Assembly (NCBI RefSeq): GCF_014839835.1
Contig: NC_071617.1
Location: 37,583,652 to 37,647,651 of the forward strand
Direction: 5' to 3'
DNA from: Dryobates pubescens
Lineage: Eukaryota; Chordata; Aves; Piciformes; Picidae
Length of the DNA: 64,000 nucleotides
This document shows, one piece after another, positions 27,078 to 39,624 of this stretch. A model generated the notes under the pieces. That model searched no databases, was not told the DNA's origin, and was given only the letters and a program-made list of their open reading frames with translations. The position numbers and the translations under genes were made by a program. Positions within the stretch are counted from its first letter, which is position 1; the number at the start of each line of letters is the position of its first letter.

Positions 27078-29372
27078 CTATGAAAAGAAGGAAATACTGA
27101 AGCCATAAAAGAATACAAAATACTTCAAGAACTAAGAAATGAAGTCCAGAAATTTTTAAATAATCTTAAACATCAAAGCAAACCCAACAGGCCTCATGTT
27201 GGAGGTTACAGTAGTAAAGTTTCAAACTCCTAGTTCAGGAAGTTAATTTATTGCATATCCACACACACACTTCTCAGATTCTTGCTCTGTGGATTAATGC
27301 ACATACCATTTGATCATTAGAAAGGATGGCTGCTGATCTCAAGAGAGGGGCTGACAAATGGTACATTTCCCACATTTGCAGAATCCAGAAGTAAAAAAGT
27401 TAGGACAATCTACACCAAGGGACTTTGATATGGAAGAACAGTGTAAATAAAAAGACCTTGCATACTGACATGACACCAAATGGTTATGGTATTTAGTCCT
27501 TTATTGTTACCAAAGAAGCATAAGAGCAGAACAAAGCAGACTGTAACCTGGAAGAATTGTAAATACAAAGGAAAAAACTAAAAATCAGAAGACACCATGC
27601 TTACACTAATGTTGTAACAACATGAGTTACAAATACATAAACATCGTAGCAATATTAACTTTGATAATTGGTTAACCCAACATTTAACTGTGTTGCTTTT
27701 TTTTTCTTTTAAACTGAATTCTGTAACTCAGCAAGTAAAAAAAATTCTCTATTCAATTAGCTTACAGGTGATAAAAAAGCCTTCTAGAAATACAACATTA
27801 AAAAACCCCAACAAAAAAACCCCCAACAAACACAACGCCCATATTTTGGTGTTATTTTCCCGTTACAAAGAAGCACTTCTGATGTAAAGCTATTCCTGAA
27901 GAAGCAAGTCTGGCAAATACAGTGCAACATTTATTATATGAAAGAACACAAAAACTTCCAAGTAAAATTCATTCACTTGCTATTGTTGTAAGTAACGTGT
28001 CATTAACAAAAACAGATGCAGTTGTCTCAGTTGATATTATGTTTTTGACAGAACTGTATGTCAGCAGAGTTTATCTGTGAAGTATGGTGCAGTAAGCTGC
28101 TTGTCTTCTACCATGCACGTTGTAGATTTTTGTATCTTCCCCATGCAGGTGTAAAAACCAACTGCCAGGAAAAGTCAAATCCAAATTAAATACCTAAAAC
28201 TATTTCACAGCTACGTTCCAAACAGCCCAGATCTCAAGCTGATGGCTCTCAAAAAACCTGACAAGATCAAAGCAAAGATGTCAGCTTTCACAGAAGATAG
28301 TCAGTCACTCACCGGTGATAGCCGAAAAGCTTTCTCTAGAAAACCTGAAGGGTCAGGGGGAGGTGTGTGTTGGGAGTGTTAAAGCAACCATTTCTTATAT
28401 AAAACTTTTTGTTAAATTATTTTTTAACAGAAAAAGGGATTACTTCTGTGGTTGTAAACGATTCCCACCTTCTCACATGAAGAAGGTGAACTAGTAAACA
28501 CCGTTTCCCTAAGCCTAGGATCACCTTGAATGCCTCAGTTGCCCTCTACATGTAAGAAGGCAAAAATGACACTGATTAGCCACTGTCACTTTTCTCATGC
28601 AGTGACTTTATCAAATGATGACATTTTCCAGAAAAAAAAAAGACAACCCATGCCAATTTTGTTCTGCTGCTTCTGTTGCTTGTGTAAATGAGAAGCAGTA
28701 GGTACATGCAACAGAGATAAGGATAATGACATCTTAGAAAATGGAAGCTGCTGAGGGGAAGCTAGAGTAAAAATAAATAGATCTCTATTTGCATCCTTTT
28801 CCTGAGCTAGTAGAAAGCTATTAAAACAGTGCTCTATTACAGTCTTACCACTTTTATTTTTATATACTTGAGTGAAGACACAAATAACTTAAAAGTTGAC
28901 TTCCTCATTCTTCCCAAGTATTTTCCATATGAGGTTAAGAGATGTAAACAAAACATGACTGCCCATCCTGACCCATTCTCCTCAAAGATGAGGACCCAGA
29001 GGCAGCACAATAGCAGAAAGGCCAAAACCTCTCAAGCAAAGTGACAGACACCCAAGGCACTCTTTTCTCCAGCAAAGCACAGTGCTTGCCCTTCCTCCAT
29101 CCCTTCTTTAGCAAGGATTTTTGATTAAGAAAGTGGTTAAGGCGATTTGTCTCTGGTTAAGACAAATGGGGTAACTCACCAAACAGTTTAAAGACAAAGT
29201 TCAGATCACAGGTAATTTTCTAAAATTCAGTAAGATTGTTCAAATCTAGACAAAATGTCTGATATTACAATGTAGTACTAAGATGCCCAGGTTTGCTTAG
29301 TCTGCTATTGTAGACACTCACTTTGACAAAGTAATAAACATTTCTTTTCCTAGCGGCAGTAAAATAACAGAT

Positions 29373-29492
29373 CTGCACAGATGAGGCTTTCAGCAACCTG
29401 GTCTAGTGGATGGTGACCCTGTCCATGGTGGGGTGGTTGGAACTAGATGATCTTTAAGGTCCCTTCCAACTCAAGCCATTCTACGATTTTAT
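29373..29492 (+). mobile_element. CR1 LINE 3' terminus fragment
   Basis: Ends AGATGATCTTTAAGGTCCCT TCCAACTCAAGCCATTCTAC, the classic CR1 tail. Only about 120 bases remain. Confidence 0.8.
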
Positions 29493-32400
29493 GACCCAAG
29501 GGATGAAACTTCTGTCACTGAATACTTAAGGACCCGGTAACACATCTGCTTTCAGATTTTCTCTTTACTCCAACTACAAGGTGCCTTTTAAAATGATTAA
29601 CTACAACCTAATAAAAGTCTGCATTTCAACTGATGCTTATTTGTACTTTTTTTATTAAAGCATGTAACCAAATCTCTCTCTCCAAAGGACTAATAACATA
29701 TTCACCTGACCTTGTAGCTAAAGGAAAAAGAAATAAACCAAAAAAATCAAACAATCAAACACCACCCACAGGGGCTGACAGGAGTATAAGTTTACCTGCA
29801 GCTTCTCATGCTTACAAATACTTTAAGGTGGATATTCTAAAACTAATTTTCTTGTTACCAAATTAGCATTGAGTTTTTGCTGAAGCATTCAGATAGGTTT
29901 TTCTTCAAAATTCAAAAACATGACAATTCTTTAGGCTAAAGTAAAAATATTTGGATATATAAAATATAAACAAACCCACATTATTGCAGCAGAAATGCTC
30001 TACCATAAGGAATTTTGTTATAGGAGATGAGTAGCTTCTTCAGGAAGAGCTCTGTAATTGGGTTTAGTTCATACGTAAATTAAGTTAAATTGGGGGGGGT
30101 AGGGGGGGAAGTATTTGCAAATAGTCATGGAGGTAACTGCAGTAAATATCCATCTCCTAAACTGACAAGAATGGGTGAGGAATAGCACTGCCATCTATGC
30201 ATCCTGCTGCAGTGGCAGGAGCTGCAGGTAGAAAGCCCAGCTTGAGAAAGCTTGTAGGATGAGCACAATAGAGTTTTTAAGGCTAACCAAGACAGGAGGA
30301 TAAAAAGGCTTATGGATACAACAATCAATCCACTTTAATACTGTAAGATCATACCTTTTATTGATTAAAGGAAGATTAGATGACAAAATATGAGCTTCAC
30401 TGAAGTACATAACATTAAGATCTACCTTTCAATCCTATGAAGTGAGGCATAAATACAGGTATGCAACTAAAGGATGCTGACATTATCTGTGGATATTTCA
30501 CATCCTGTTTTGTTTTGGAAATGGGCAGCAGTTATGCCAAATTTAAAGTAACTGAGTAAGTCTCCACTGGTCAAATTTATGGACACAGCAACAGGAAACA
30601 TTTATTCAAATATCTTGCCTAAAATGATAAATCATTTTTACAATCCACATTACTCTTGCAAAGCACTATAGTAACTTAGAAGGAATTCTTCCACATTAAA
30701 TCATGCCAGCATTACCCAATGAATCAGACATCTGGTAGTTGCACACTTAAGTTCATCACTTCATTTTCCAGCTGCTGTGGTTCAGGGTTTATGGACTAAG
30801 TAGGACCAGCACATTCTTTCAACAGCCAGGCTCACCTCCTTGCATGAGGCTGAAGTGCTTACACACCAGTTGTCAACACAACATAATGAAAACTTGCGTC
30901 TCTCCTGGCAGCCATTACTAGTGCAAAATCTACCTTTTCAGATTGGTAGGGAACATGCAGTGCTTGTTCTGAATATTCAGTCTCAATGGCTTGCCTTTTT
31001 TTTACTGGATAAGCATAAGCCTCAACCAAAATTCAGAGCATCATCAGGGAATACCGTTCATATCTCCTCTGGTTGCACATGTACAGCACTTGCAGCAATG
31101 CAAATAATGCTGGAGCACAAAGACAGTAATGGTGCAGTCCCCAGCTTTCACATTTTTTCCCTGACTGCTTTTGCTTGTCTAAGCATGTCTCCTATCCTAT
31201 ATGAGCCAATATTTTTTTTGTGAGCCTTACTCCTTTTACGTGCCTTTACCGACTGATGAAAAAGGCTACACCTCAAAAATACTTCTGAAAAACATTACAG
31301 CATATGTACTAAGAACTAGACAAGTCTTTATTCTTGTAGGGTGTTACAAAAATCAAGGTAACAGCAAAACCCTAGGGGACAGCACAGAGTTTAATAACTG
31401 GAACTAAGGGAACTCTCCTCTCCACAACTTCGAAGGTGAATCCAAAGCATTTAATACAGTTATCAGGCAAACGCCAATTGCAACATAACAAAGGACTAAC
31501 TAGTTTCTCTTCTTAGTTAAAACTGCAGAGAACTGAAGGATTGATTAAAAAAACCAACAGACCCCACTTGAAAACAAACACACATACACACACCCCAAAC
31601 TGTTTCTGCAACAAATTCCAAATCCTTGAATAAAGAACAGATTTTATCTATGCAAAGACTAAGGTTTGTCAAGAATAGACAGCGATTTCCAATAACTCAC
31701 GCTGGTGGGCACATTTTCTACTGCTAGCATATGCTCTCTTCCAATACTGAATATTGATGAAATGGTGAAATTAGCAGATATTTACTTATGCAAACTACAG
31801 GGCTGGGTAAAAAAGACACTAGTAAAGATTACACCAATGCTACATAAACTCCTACTATACAAATTGTATGATGAACATAAAACATCAGGTAACACTCGAA
31901 TGGGGGAAATAAGCCACAACCGAAATGTTGAAACCTGCTTTGGTGGCAGTTCTCACTTGAATGTCCCAGTTTTCCAGTATTCTGCTAGGTTTTGGTTTGT
32001 TCCTTTACTGAAAGTTACTAAGAAATAGATTTTCAAACTGTAATGTCACTTGGTAAGAATATGCACCTACATGCTTTATAAAATACTTTAGCTGTTGAGT
32101 TATTCAGAGATCCAGACAAATGAACTTCTGTTTTATAGCTCTGAGAAAGTGATTTTAGCTCCAAGACGTGCAAAATGTAACCTGCATTTGTAGAATTATT
32201 CACTAAATGATCCTTGCTGGCCTATTTTAACAATACCAGGACTGCACCAAATATGAAGCTCTTTTTCAGTTGCAATTGTACAATGAAAATTGAATCTACA
32301 TTATTTACTTGTAGTATCTTGGCTGTGTCTAAGTGATTCAGATAGAATTAATAACTTAGAAATTGTATTTTAAATTACTCCACTATACACTATTAAACAA

Positions 32401-35400
32401 TATTAACACTGTGTTCCATGATTAATGCAAACATGTTAAAATAGTGGCCAACTTGAGGAGAAATGATAGTTTCTAAACAGATCATTCATGACACATCTGC
32501 CTTTTCATTTATTTTCTCATCTGTGTAAGTTCTTCAAGGTATTAACCTTTCCAGCTGACCTAGACACCATCATACAGACCCTCAACCCAAAGGGAGAGTC
32601 GAGTCTTGGGAGACAGACCATTTATTTGGCTCATGATGAAAAACAGCTTTGAAGACAATAAATGCAATGGCCTTTCAAGCCAACACAGCAATTACTCTGC
32701 CAACTCACATTTGTGTCAATAAGCCTAGGGAGATTAAAGCTCTCCTCGTTCAAAGGACTTGGCATATGCTACTAGAAAGAACACCTCTGACCACTATGAC
32801 TTGGTCAAAGAAAACAGAGAAATAAGCTATATCAAATACAGGGATAAATTCATCTTTCAGACTAAGTTTCAGAACACATACTATTGCTATTCACACTCCC
32901 CCTCAATTAAATTTTACTCCTGTGATGTGGAATAGCCTACTAAAAACCTTTCTGTTTTGACTCTATCAGCATTCCATTGACTAGGGAGAAGTTGAGACAA
33001 GCCATATCAAACACTTTATTAAAGAATGGTACAGCATTCAATTAGCACTTCCAGGAGCCAGACAAGGCAGGCCAGCTGCCAGTGAATAAGCCATGTTAAA
33101 CACCCTAATGTGCGACATCTCACTTGTAATGGCTTGCTGTACAGGAAAAAAAATGCACATAGCCTAATGTTTCATTTCATTTCAGCAACACATGGATTTG
33201 ATTCCTCAGAGAAGTGAACCATCACTTACAGAATCTGCTCACATGGAGGAGTAAATCAGGAGAGAACATCCATACACTGTCCCACAAATAGTTCACACTC
33301 AGTGTGGCATGGCATTTCCCTTATATTTCAGATACTTCGTTTGTATCTAAGAATGTATCTGTCCTGCATTCAGTCATGGAAAATGATACCATTTTTGTTT
33401 CAAGTTGTCTTTAATCTTCCTCTTCTCCACTGATGGTCAAAATTAATTTCTCAAGAGCTCTGAATACTCCCTGCAGGAGCAGGACTTTTCCCCCCAAATA
33501 AATCAGAATGCAGTACTTTTCACTATACAATGATGCTTTATTAAAAAGGAGATTTTAAAACAATCCCAAAATATACCCACAGACACCCCACAAAAAGCCA
33601 ATCAATGCAACAGCAGTGCAGCACGCTGATACTTGTATATACATGGTATGTTTTTATCTAATTTTTGCAGATACAATTTTTCTTAAGTACAGCAGTCGCC
33701 ACTCTCTTTGCAGTCAATAACCCCAACCCCTGCTTCCAGGATGGTATGCATCTACCTGGATGTTTGGTTGGTGTTTTACCCTCAAGTACCTTGGAATAAA
33801 CTGCCACTTAAAAACCTCATCCCTCACACAGACTCTTCAAAGTACTTTCATACATAGCAATTTTGAACATATCCTCCAAAAAAATCATGTTTCTCATTAC
33901 TCTTTCAGACATCAGCACCTTAACTATGGAGCAGGATGACCATTTTCAGGACATCTGCTTGCCCTATGTAATCTAAATTAGCCCTGCAAAAAGAGAGCAG
34001 TTTTCAGGAAAGGAAAAGCTTAAATGTTATCCAGTTTATATACCTAACCCAGTAAGTCACCATCACCCAAGATGGCAAGCATGAAGAAAGTAGATATGAG
34101 AATTTGACAACACAATCCCCTGAGAATCACAGGGACACAGTAAGTAACAATCACAATTCAAACTCTAATCCCTGCCTTGGCTCCATCTTTGAAGCTATGC
34201 AGGTTGAAACCATGTGGTAAAATTGATTTTCTTCAAGTAATACAACTGAGGAAATGAGCCAATGTTGTAAGTTTGAAATAGCAGCTGACATTCAAGTTTG
34301 GCTTAAAACACAAGAAGATTTTAAGTCTGTAGTGAACAAATGCCATCTTGGTCACCATTTGTCTCCTTTTGAGTTCTGATGGACCGTCCTATATGGCACA
34401 CAAAAATTAACACCCAAGCAACGAATAATGTGTATTCTCTGTCTTGCTGAACAGCAAGAATTCCTGCTCTCACGTTCCCTATGTAAACAGGACAAGATAG
34501 CTCCATAAAAAGAGAGAAATATAACAATCCTTGCTTGTTCAAGGAAAATCCTACACAGGAAAAGCGAAATGCAATTCCTAAACCTCCAGCCTATGCAACA
34601 TTAACCACTTAGCTCCACCACACACACTGTAGCAGTTAACAACTGTCAGAAGTACAGTCATCATAGTTATTACATGATTCAAGCTGGGTTTTTTTAATGC
34701 AGTCTAAGCATCTGGGCAACCAGCCCCATGTCCTCAATAAGCAATACCCAGAGGGCTGCCCAACAGCAATGGGAGCAACATGGTTTTGGATGTCCTATTA
34801 CAGATGAGTAGTACTGGACAAACTAGTCACACAGACTCACCGCGGTGCAGTCTAATAAGACTATGCACTGAACTATTACGGGGAAAAAACCCAAACTGTC
34901 AACCACAGCATTTATGACTCTTTTAGTTATGATTAAAAGAAAAAAGTACTTATTTGCAAGCATCCAGCAGTAAATTGGTATGAAGTGCAAAATTTGTGTA
35001 TCAGCTCAACTAGCCATTCCATGTTGCAAATCCATTTTCTGATGTATTCATGAATGGAAATAAAAATAGCACAAGCAAATTGGGAAGTGTAACCACAAAG
35101 TTCCAACATTTTGATGTCTGAACATTTAAATCTATACCTTTGACATAACTTAGGTTATACTAGATATATAGAAAGCACAGAACATTTCTAGACCACTGGA
35201 AAAAAAAAAAAAGTAATTACAAGCTATTGACACTGGATGAAGATTTGAGACTACTTTGCAATAGCTGTAACAATTATGTTTGGAATATTAAACTCAGAAA
35301 GAAAACAATCATCCTTTACTGTTGTATCGAAATTGCTAACCCACCATTTGAAGCCCAGCTACTTACCTCACAAACTACCTCTTCCTATATTACATTTCTT

Positions 35401-35661
35401 TCCTTCCAATTTTTGCCTCATACTCTGTTCACTAATTTGTGGAGGACCGAAGAACCTGCACCTATTACAGCCAAAAGAAGCATATGACTTCTCACATGTA
35501 GTCCTTAAACGTCAGGATATCGAATGTACCTCTTCATATTTTGAAAATATGTATCCCCCCCCTCCATCTGAACTATTCTTTAGAAGAACCTTTTGTTCCT
35601 AAAGCTAAAGTTCCACCTAAGCTTGTTCACCTGCAGTTTCATAATAATCCGTACTCCTGAG

Positions 35662-35730
35662 AACAGCTTAAAGACCATCCCTTACAAATTTTGTTATTAA
35701 CAGCTCCAAAAATACAAAGGTGCATCCTAT
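35662..35730 (+). repeat. 69-bp direct repeat, copy 1
   Basis: Begins AACAGCTTAAAGACCATCCC. It matches 38259-38327 without gaps at 62 of 69 positions. It lies in MEMO1 intron 1, left of the CpG island. Confidence 0.9.
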
Positions 35731-36094
35731 CCACAACAGCAGAGTTCTGTCCCAAAATCAAAGAATACTTTATTTTTTCCCCAAACATATGTCCTATCAA
35801 AGCATTATTACGAGTTTCTGTCCTTTTTTCAGTTTTTGGGAGGTGGGGGACGGGGAGAAAGGAGTGGTAGCCCTCCCTTCAATGCACGATGTCTTTATTT
35901 CTGCAAATACTACATTTTAAACAGACGGAGCCCATTTGTAACTTGACATTGCTACTAGAAAAAGCGCTCTAGAAGGAAAGACAGAAGCTCATCTGGAACT
36001 ACAAGAAGTGAAATAACTTCCTTATTTTTCCCCCATTATATCGCCTGCCTTTTAATGCTGCAAAACACCCATTTCCGCTATCTTCTTCCAGAAG

Positions 36095-36152
36095 GAAAAA
36101 AAAAAAAAAACCAACCACCAAAACCCAAACAAAACCACACAACACAATAATT
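36095..36152. repeat. A/C-rich simple sequence
   Basis: Poly-A followed by CCAACCACCAAAACCC-type sequence. Confidence 0.85.
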
Positions 36153-36299
36153 AACCCCAAACCAACAAGAGCACTCAAAAATATCGAAATCTGTTCGCGT
36201 GCTCGCACATTGCCTAAGTGCAATATTCGTTATGAAGCACAATACACAGGCCGGCTCTACCACCACCATCGTGAGGCACTTAGTTACAGCAATGCGCGT

Positions 36300-37900
36300 C
36301 CCTAAACCAGGGGTAGGTACACAAGGAGCGCCTGAGAGGATTGTTCCAGCCCTGGCCACGCTTAAACACAGGTTTTCCGGCGAGAGGCGCCGCTTTACTG
36401 GCTCAAGCTCCCGGGCCGGGCAGGACCGGAGCGGCCAGCGGCGGCCGGCAGGTGTGCACATGCGATGGCCTCCGGATGCACAGCGGAACACCCTCTCCGG
36501 CTCTGGCCACCCAACTGACCTCCTAGGCCGCTCTCCACCTCCAGCAGGGCCCAACAACCCCTCGGACCCTCACCCCCTCAACTGGGCCCAGAAGGGCCAC
36601 AGCCCCTACCCCTTCTACTTGCCCGCATGTGCCGGCGGGGGCGGGGCTGACAGCCCCTCCCCGCACCCGGTACCGACCCCGACAGCGGAAAGTGCTGATT
36701 CAGCCCCCCATCCCCCGCGTTGCTGCGGGCCGCGGCGCCAATACCTGAGGCTGTGTACCAGCTGCCGGCGTGGCTAGCCTCCCGGCAAAGCACCCGGTTG
36801 GACATCTTGGTGCCGGAGCTGCCTATGGTGTTCGGGGGAGGCGGTAGGGGACGGGCCCGGCCGCGGCGGCGGCGCTGCTCCCCCTCCTCCCCCGGCACGG
36901 CCCGGGCCCCGCGGGCGGAGGCGGCGTTGCCGGCGGCGCCTCCGGGAGGGCGGGCGGGCGGCGAGCGGGAGGGGGGCGCGCGGAGGCGGCGGGCGGGGCG
37001 GCGCGGGCCGCGGCCGCGGCGCCGACCTCTGCCGCAGGCGGTCGCCCCGCGTGAAGGGGAGGAACGGAAGGGGGGAGAGGGGACAAAGCCCGAGGCAGCC
37101 GCTGCCGCCAACTCTGCGCTGGCAGGTGTCGGGGGTGGACGCGAAGAGAAGGAGGCCGCGGCAGCACTGGGTTTGGCCCAGCTCGGCTCCCGTGGACTAG
37201 AGGCCACACAGGCACCGCTCCTCTATTGGGCACGAAAGCAAAAGCCTCCCCGCCATTGGCTACTCTCGTCCACCGTGCCCGCCCACCGCTTTGACAAGCG
37301 CGGAATAGAGCGGCACCGCCTCGTGGGGGCAGGGGAGAAAAGGCAGGGTTGGAAAGGAGGAGTCCCTCTCGGATTGGCCGGCTGTGTTGCCGTGGCGATC
37401 GCTTATGGCCCTGCTGATTGGCGGGGCTGTGTCTCCGTGGTGGAAGGGAAGATTACGAGCGCAGGTCAGATGAGGGGAGGTCGGTCCCGGGTAGGGGAGC
37501 GAGCGGGGGCCGAGTGGGAGCTCCGCTCCACTCCACTCCATTCCGCTCCGCCCCGTCCCGCCCTGATCCCTCCCGCCGCCGTCACCACCTGCCGCCCCGC
37601 CTCCCGCAGGTCAGGGGAGGCGGTGGGCATTACGAGCATATGAGAGCTGCCGTTGACGGGCGTTGTGTGCGCGGCGTCCCTTCCCTTTCGGCGAACCAGG
37701 GGCGCGTAAGCGCAGTTGGCCTCTGCTTCCCAGGCTGGAGTAGGAGGTGAGGGGTGGGCTGTGTTTTTGGGAGCGAAGCGGCGGTTTCTGGTGTCGGGGG
37801 TTGCCCCCTTGTTAGAACACATTTCGGTCTCCGGTACCGCCTTTTGCTTCCGCCATCGCCGGTACGGGATGTGGGAGCCGTTCGAATTTGGAGGACTCGA
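36300..37900 (-). promoter_or_regulatory. MEMO1: MEMO1 CpG-island promoter
   Basis: A block of very high G+C and dense CpG surrounds MEMO1 exon 1, typical of a housekeeping promoter. Upstream of the start codon lie four ATTGG motifs (CCAAT on the MEMO1 sense strand) at 37225-37229, 37255-37259, 37373-37377 and 37417-37421. The initiation site is probably between the start codon and the nearest CCAAT box, but no TATA box marks it. Long frames through this block on both strands reflect G+C richness. Divergent plus-strand transcription is possible but not shown. Confidence 0.8.
36745..36805 (-). CDS. MEMO1: MEMO1 coding exon 1
   Basis: Encodes MSNRVLCREASHAGSWYTAS plus the first base of Gly21, followed by a GTATTG donor. 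The start codon (36803-36805) lies in ACCAAGATGT, and it is the first ATG in this frame after an upstream in-frame TAG. The exon sits inside the CpG island. Confidence 0.97.
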
Positions 37901-38258
37901 GGGGCAGAACGTTGTTTGCCAAATGCAGCGGTTTCGGGTTGAGAGAACAGGGAGGTTGCTGGGCTGAAGTGCCTTCTTTCTGATCTAGAGCCGTTTCTTT
38001 CCTGCGCCTCTCTGACCGTACTGTTACGTCTTCGGTGCCGTGGGGCACATTGTAGTAGTATCCAGTTCTCAGTTTAATTCTCTAGTCCCCTATTTTTTTC
38101 TTTTTTATGAATGGACTGCTGCTACGGAGACTTAGAGCATAGCTCAAAATAGTTAATAAGGCAGAACTGGAGAGTATGGCCAGTACAGTATGCAGGAAAG
38201 CGAAAAGGCAATTTTACCTACTGATTGATGAGATCCAACGAGGAGAGAGAGAAGCCAC

Positions 38259-38327
38259 AACAGCTTGAAGGCCATCCCTTACAAATGTTGTTACTAACAG
38301 CTCCGAAAATACAAATGTGTATCCTAT
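38259..38327 (+). repeat. 69-bp direct repeat, copy 2
   Basis: Begins AACAGCTTGAAGGCCATCCC. It is the partner of 35662-35730, right of the MEMO1 CpG island and in the same orientation. Family unknown. Confidence 0.9.
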
Positions 38328-38504
38328 ACTATTCTATTAAGGCCTGCAGCCATTAAAGTATTAAGGCCAGCTGATGCTTTGTGAGATGGTAAATATATGT
38401 GACAAGTCGGGGAATACATCCTCCTTCTCCCCATTACGCAATTTTATTCCTTGAAAAGTCCCCCAGATAGTTACAAATGCATGCAAAATAAAGAGGTTTA
38501 ATTT

Positions 38505-38596
38505 TGTTGGGGTTTTTTGTTGGTTTTTTTTTTTTAATTAATTTTAGGGTGTTTTTTTGGTGGTTAGTTTTTGGTGTGTATTTGTTTTGTTAAGAG
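38505..38596. repeat. T/G-rich simple sequence
   Basis: Runs of T broken by GG, GTT and GGTG groups, the complement class of the A/C tracts. Confidence 0.85.
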
Positions 38597-38903
38597 TAAA
38601 CCAAGGGAAACAAGGGAACAAAGGCATCATTTGCAGTATGTCTTGAAGTTCAAAAAGGCTCATGCTGCAGAGACAGGTCTGGTGTAGTTTTTATAAATGA
38701 TGATCCTCCTTTACACCCATGGTACTGGCCTCCCAATGCAGCTGAGAGGCAACAAGGACTGCAGTCTTCAATTAATTATCCTTTAAATAGTGATGCAAGA
38801 GAACTATGATTTAAAGAAGGATTGATTGATTAAGGGACAGCTGAGTGGACAATATATCCTTGACATTTATTGCTTGCAAAAAACAGGATGAAAGGATGTA
38901 AGA

Positions 38904-39140
38904 TTACAGTCTCAAGCTGCACCAGGGAAGGTTTAGGCTGGATGTTAGGAAGAACTTCATAGAAAGAGTGATTGGCTATTGCAATGGGCTGCCCAGGGAG
39001 GTGGTGGAGTCACCATCACTGGAGGTGTTTAGCAAGAGACTGAGACTGGATGGGGCGCTTGGTGCCATGGTTTAGTTGATTAGATGGTGTTGGACTCGAT
39101 GATCTCAAAGGTCTTTTCCAACCTGGTTAATTCAATTCTA
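38904..39140 (+). mobile_element. CR1 LINE 3' end
   Basis: From CAGTCTCAAGCTGCACCAGG to GGTCTTTTCCAACCTGGTTA with an ATTCTAT-type terminus. It meets another CR1 3' end tail-to-tail at 39.14 kb. Confidence 0.9.
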
Positions 39141-39146
39141 TCTCAT

Positions 39147-39624
39147 TAGAATCGTAGAATCAATAAGGTTGGAAAAGACCTCAAAGATCATCAAGTCCAA
39201 CCTGTCACCCAAGACCTCATGACTACTGGACCATGGCACCAAGTGCCACGTCCAATCCCTTCTTGAACACCTCCACGGACGGTGACTCCACCACCTCCTG
39301 GGCAGCCCATTCCAATGACTAACAATTCTCTCAGTGAAGAACTTTCTCCTCACCTCGAGCCTAAACTTCCCCTGGTGCAGCTTGAGACTGTGTCCTCTTG
39401 TTCTGGTGCTGTTTGCCTGGGAGAAGAGACCAAACCTCTCCTGGCTACAACCTCCCTTCAGGTAGTTGTAGACAGCAATAAGGTCTCCCCTGAGTCTGCT
39501 CTTCTCCAGGCTGAAGAATCCCAGCTCCCTCAGCCTCTCCTCACAGGGCTTGTTCTCAAGGCCTCTCACTAGCTTTGTTCTCCTTCCCTGGACACGTTCA
39601 GGAGTCTCAATGTCCTTAAATTGC
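39147..39624 (-). mobile_element. CR1 LINE, 3' segment of an inverted (twin-primed) copy
   Basis: Minus-strand CR1 from the C-terminal part of the reverse-transcriptase ORF ([20 protein letters not shown], then [20 protein letters not shown]) through the 3' UTR to the GATTCTACGATTCTA terminus at 39147. It joins directly to a plus-strand CR1 5' segment at about 39,625. The two together have the structure expected from twin priming. Confidence 0.88.

Larger units (their letters stand above)
27078..36744 (-). other. MEMO1: MEMO1 intron 1
   Basis: About 9.7 kb, the largest intron. It holds one CR1 tail (29.4 kb) and one copy of a 69-bp repeat (35.66 kb). I recognise no further exon in it. Confidence 0.85.
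12036..36805 (-). other. MEMO1: MEMO1 gene, start codon to stop codon (9 coding exons)
   Basis: MEMO1 (mediator of ErbB2-driven cell motility) is a cytosolic protein of the MEMO family, related in fold to class III extradiol dioxygenases. It is linked to microtubule capture, cell migration, redox signalling and metal (copper/iron) binding. Coding exons on the minus strand are 36745-36805, 26996-27077, 25008-25076, 22996-23108, 21568-21679, 20648-20790, 19430-19506, 13421-13525 and 12036-12167. They sum to 894 nt, giving 297 residues plus stop, the human length. All introns are GT-AG and phases agree across every junction. The metal-site residues fall at the human positions: His49 (APHAGY), His81 (GPSHHV) and Cys244 (TICGRH). 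Differences from human are few and conservative (for example Val6 to Leu and Arg73 to Lys). I see no disabling change. Introns range from about 0.8 kb to 9.7 kb (intron 1). DPY30 lies upstream on the same strand, about 14 kb away. Confidence 0.97.

Noticed and set aside
36806-37207. N-terminal extension of MEMO1: 134 open codons in frame upstream of M1
   Set aside because: The stretch has no in-frame ATG; its first possible start is GTG, just after an in-frame TAG. The composition is that of a GC-rich leader, and the human protein starts at the M1 counterpart.
36720-37643. 307-codon plus-strand frame and other long frames through the MEMO1 CpG island
   Set aside because: High G+C removes stop codons in all frames. 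The product is low-complexity Ala/Gly/Arg/Pro and runs antisense to MEMO1 exon 1.
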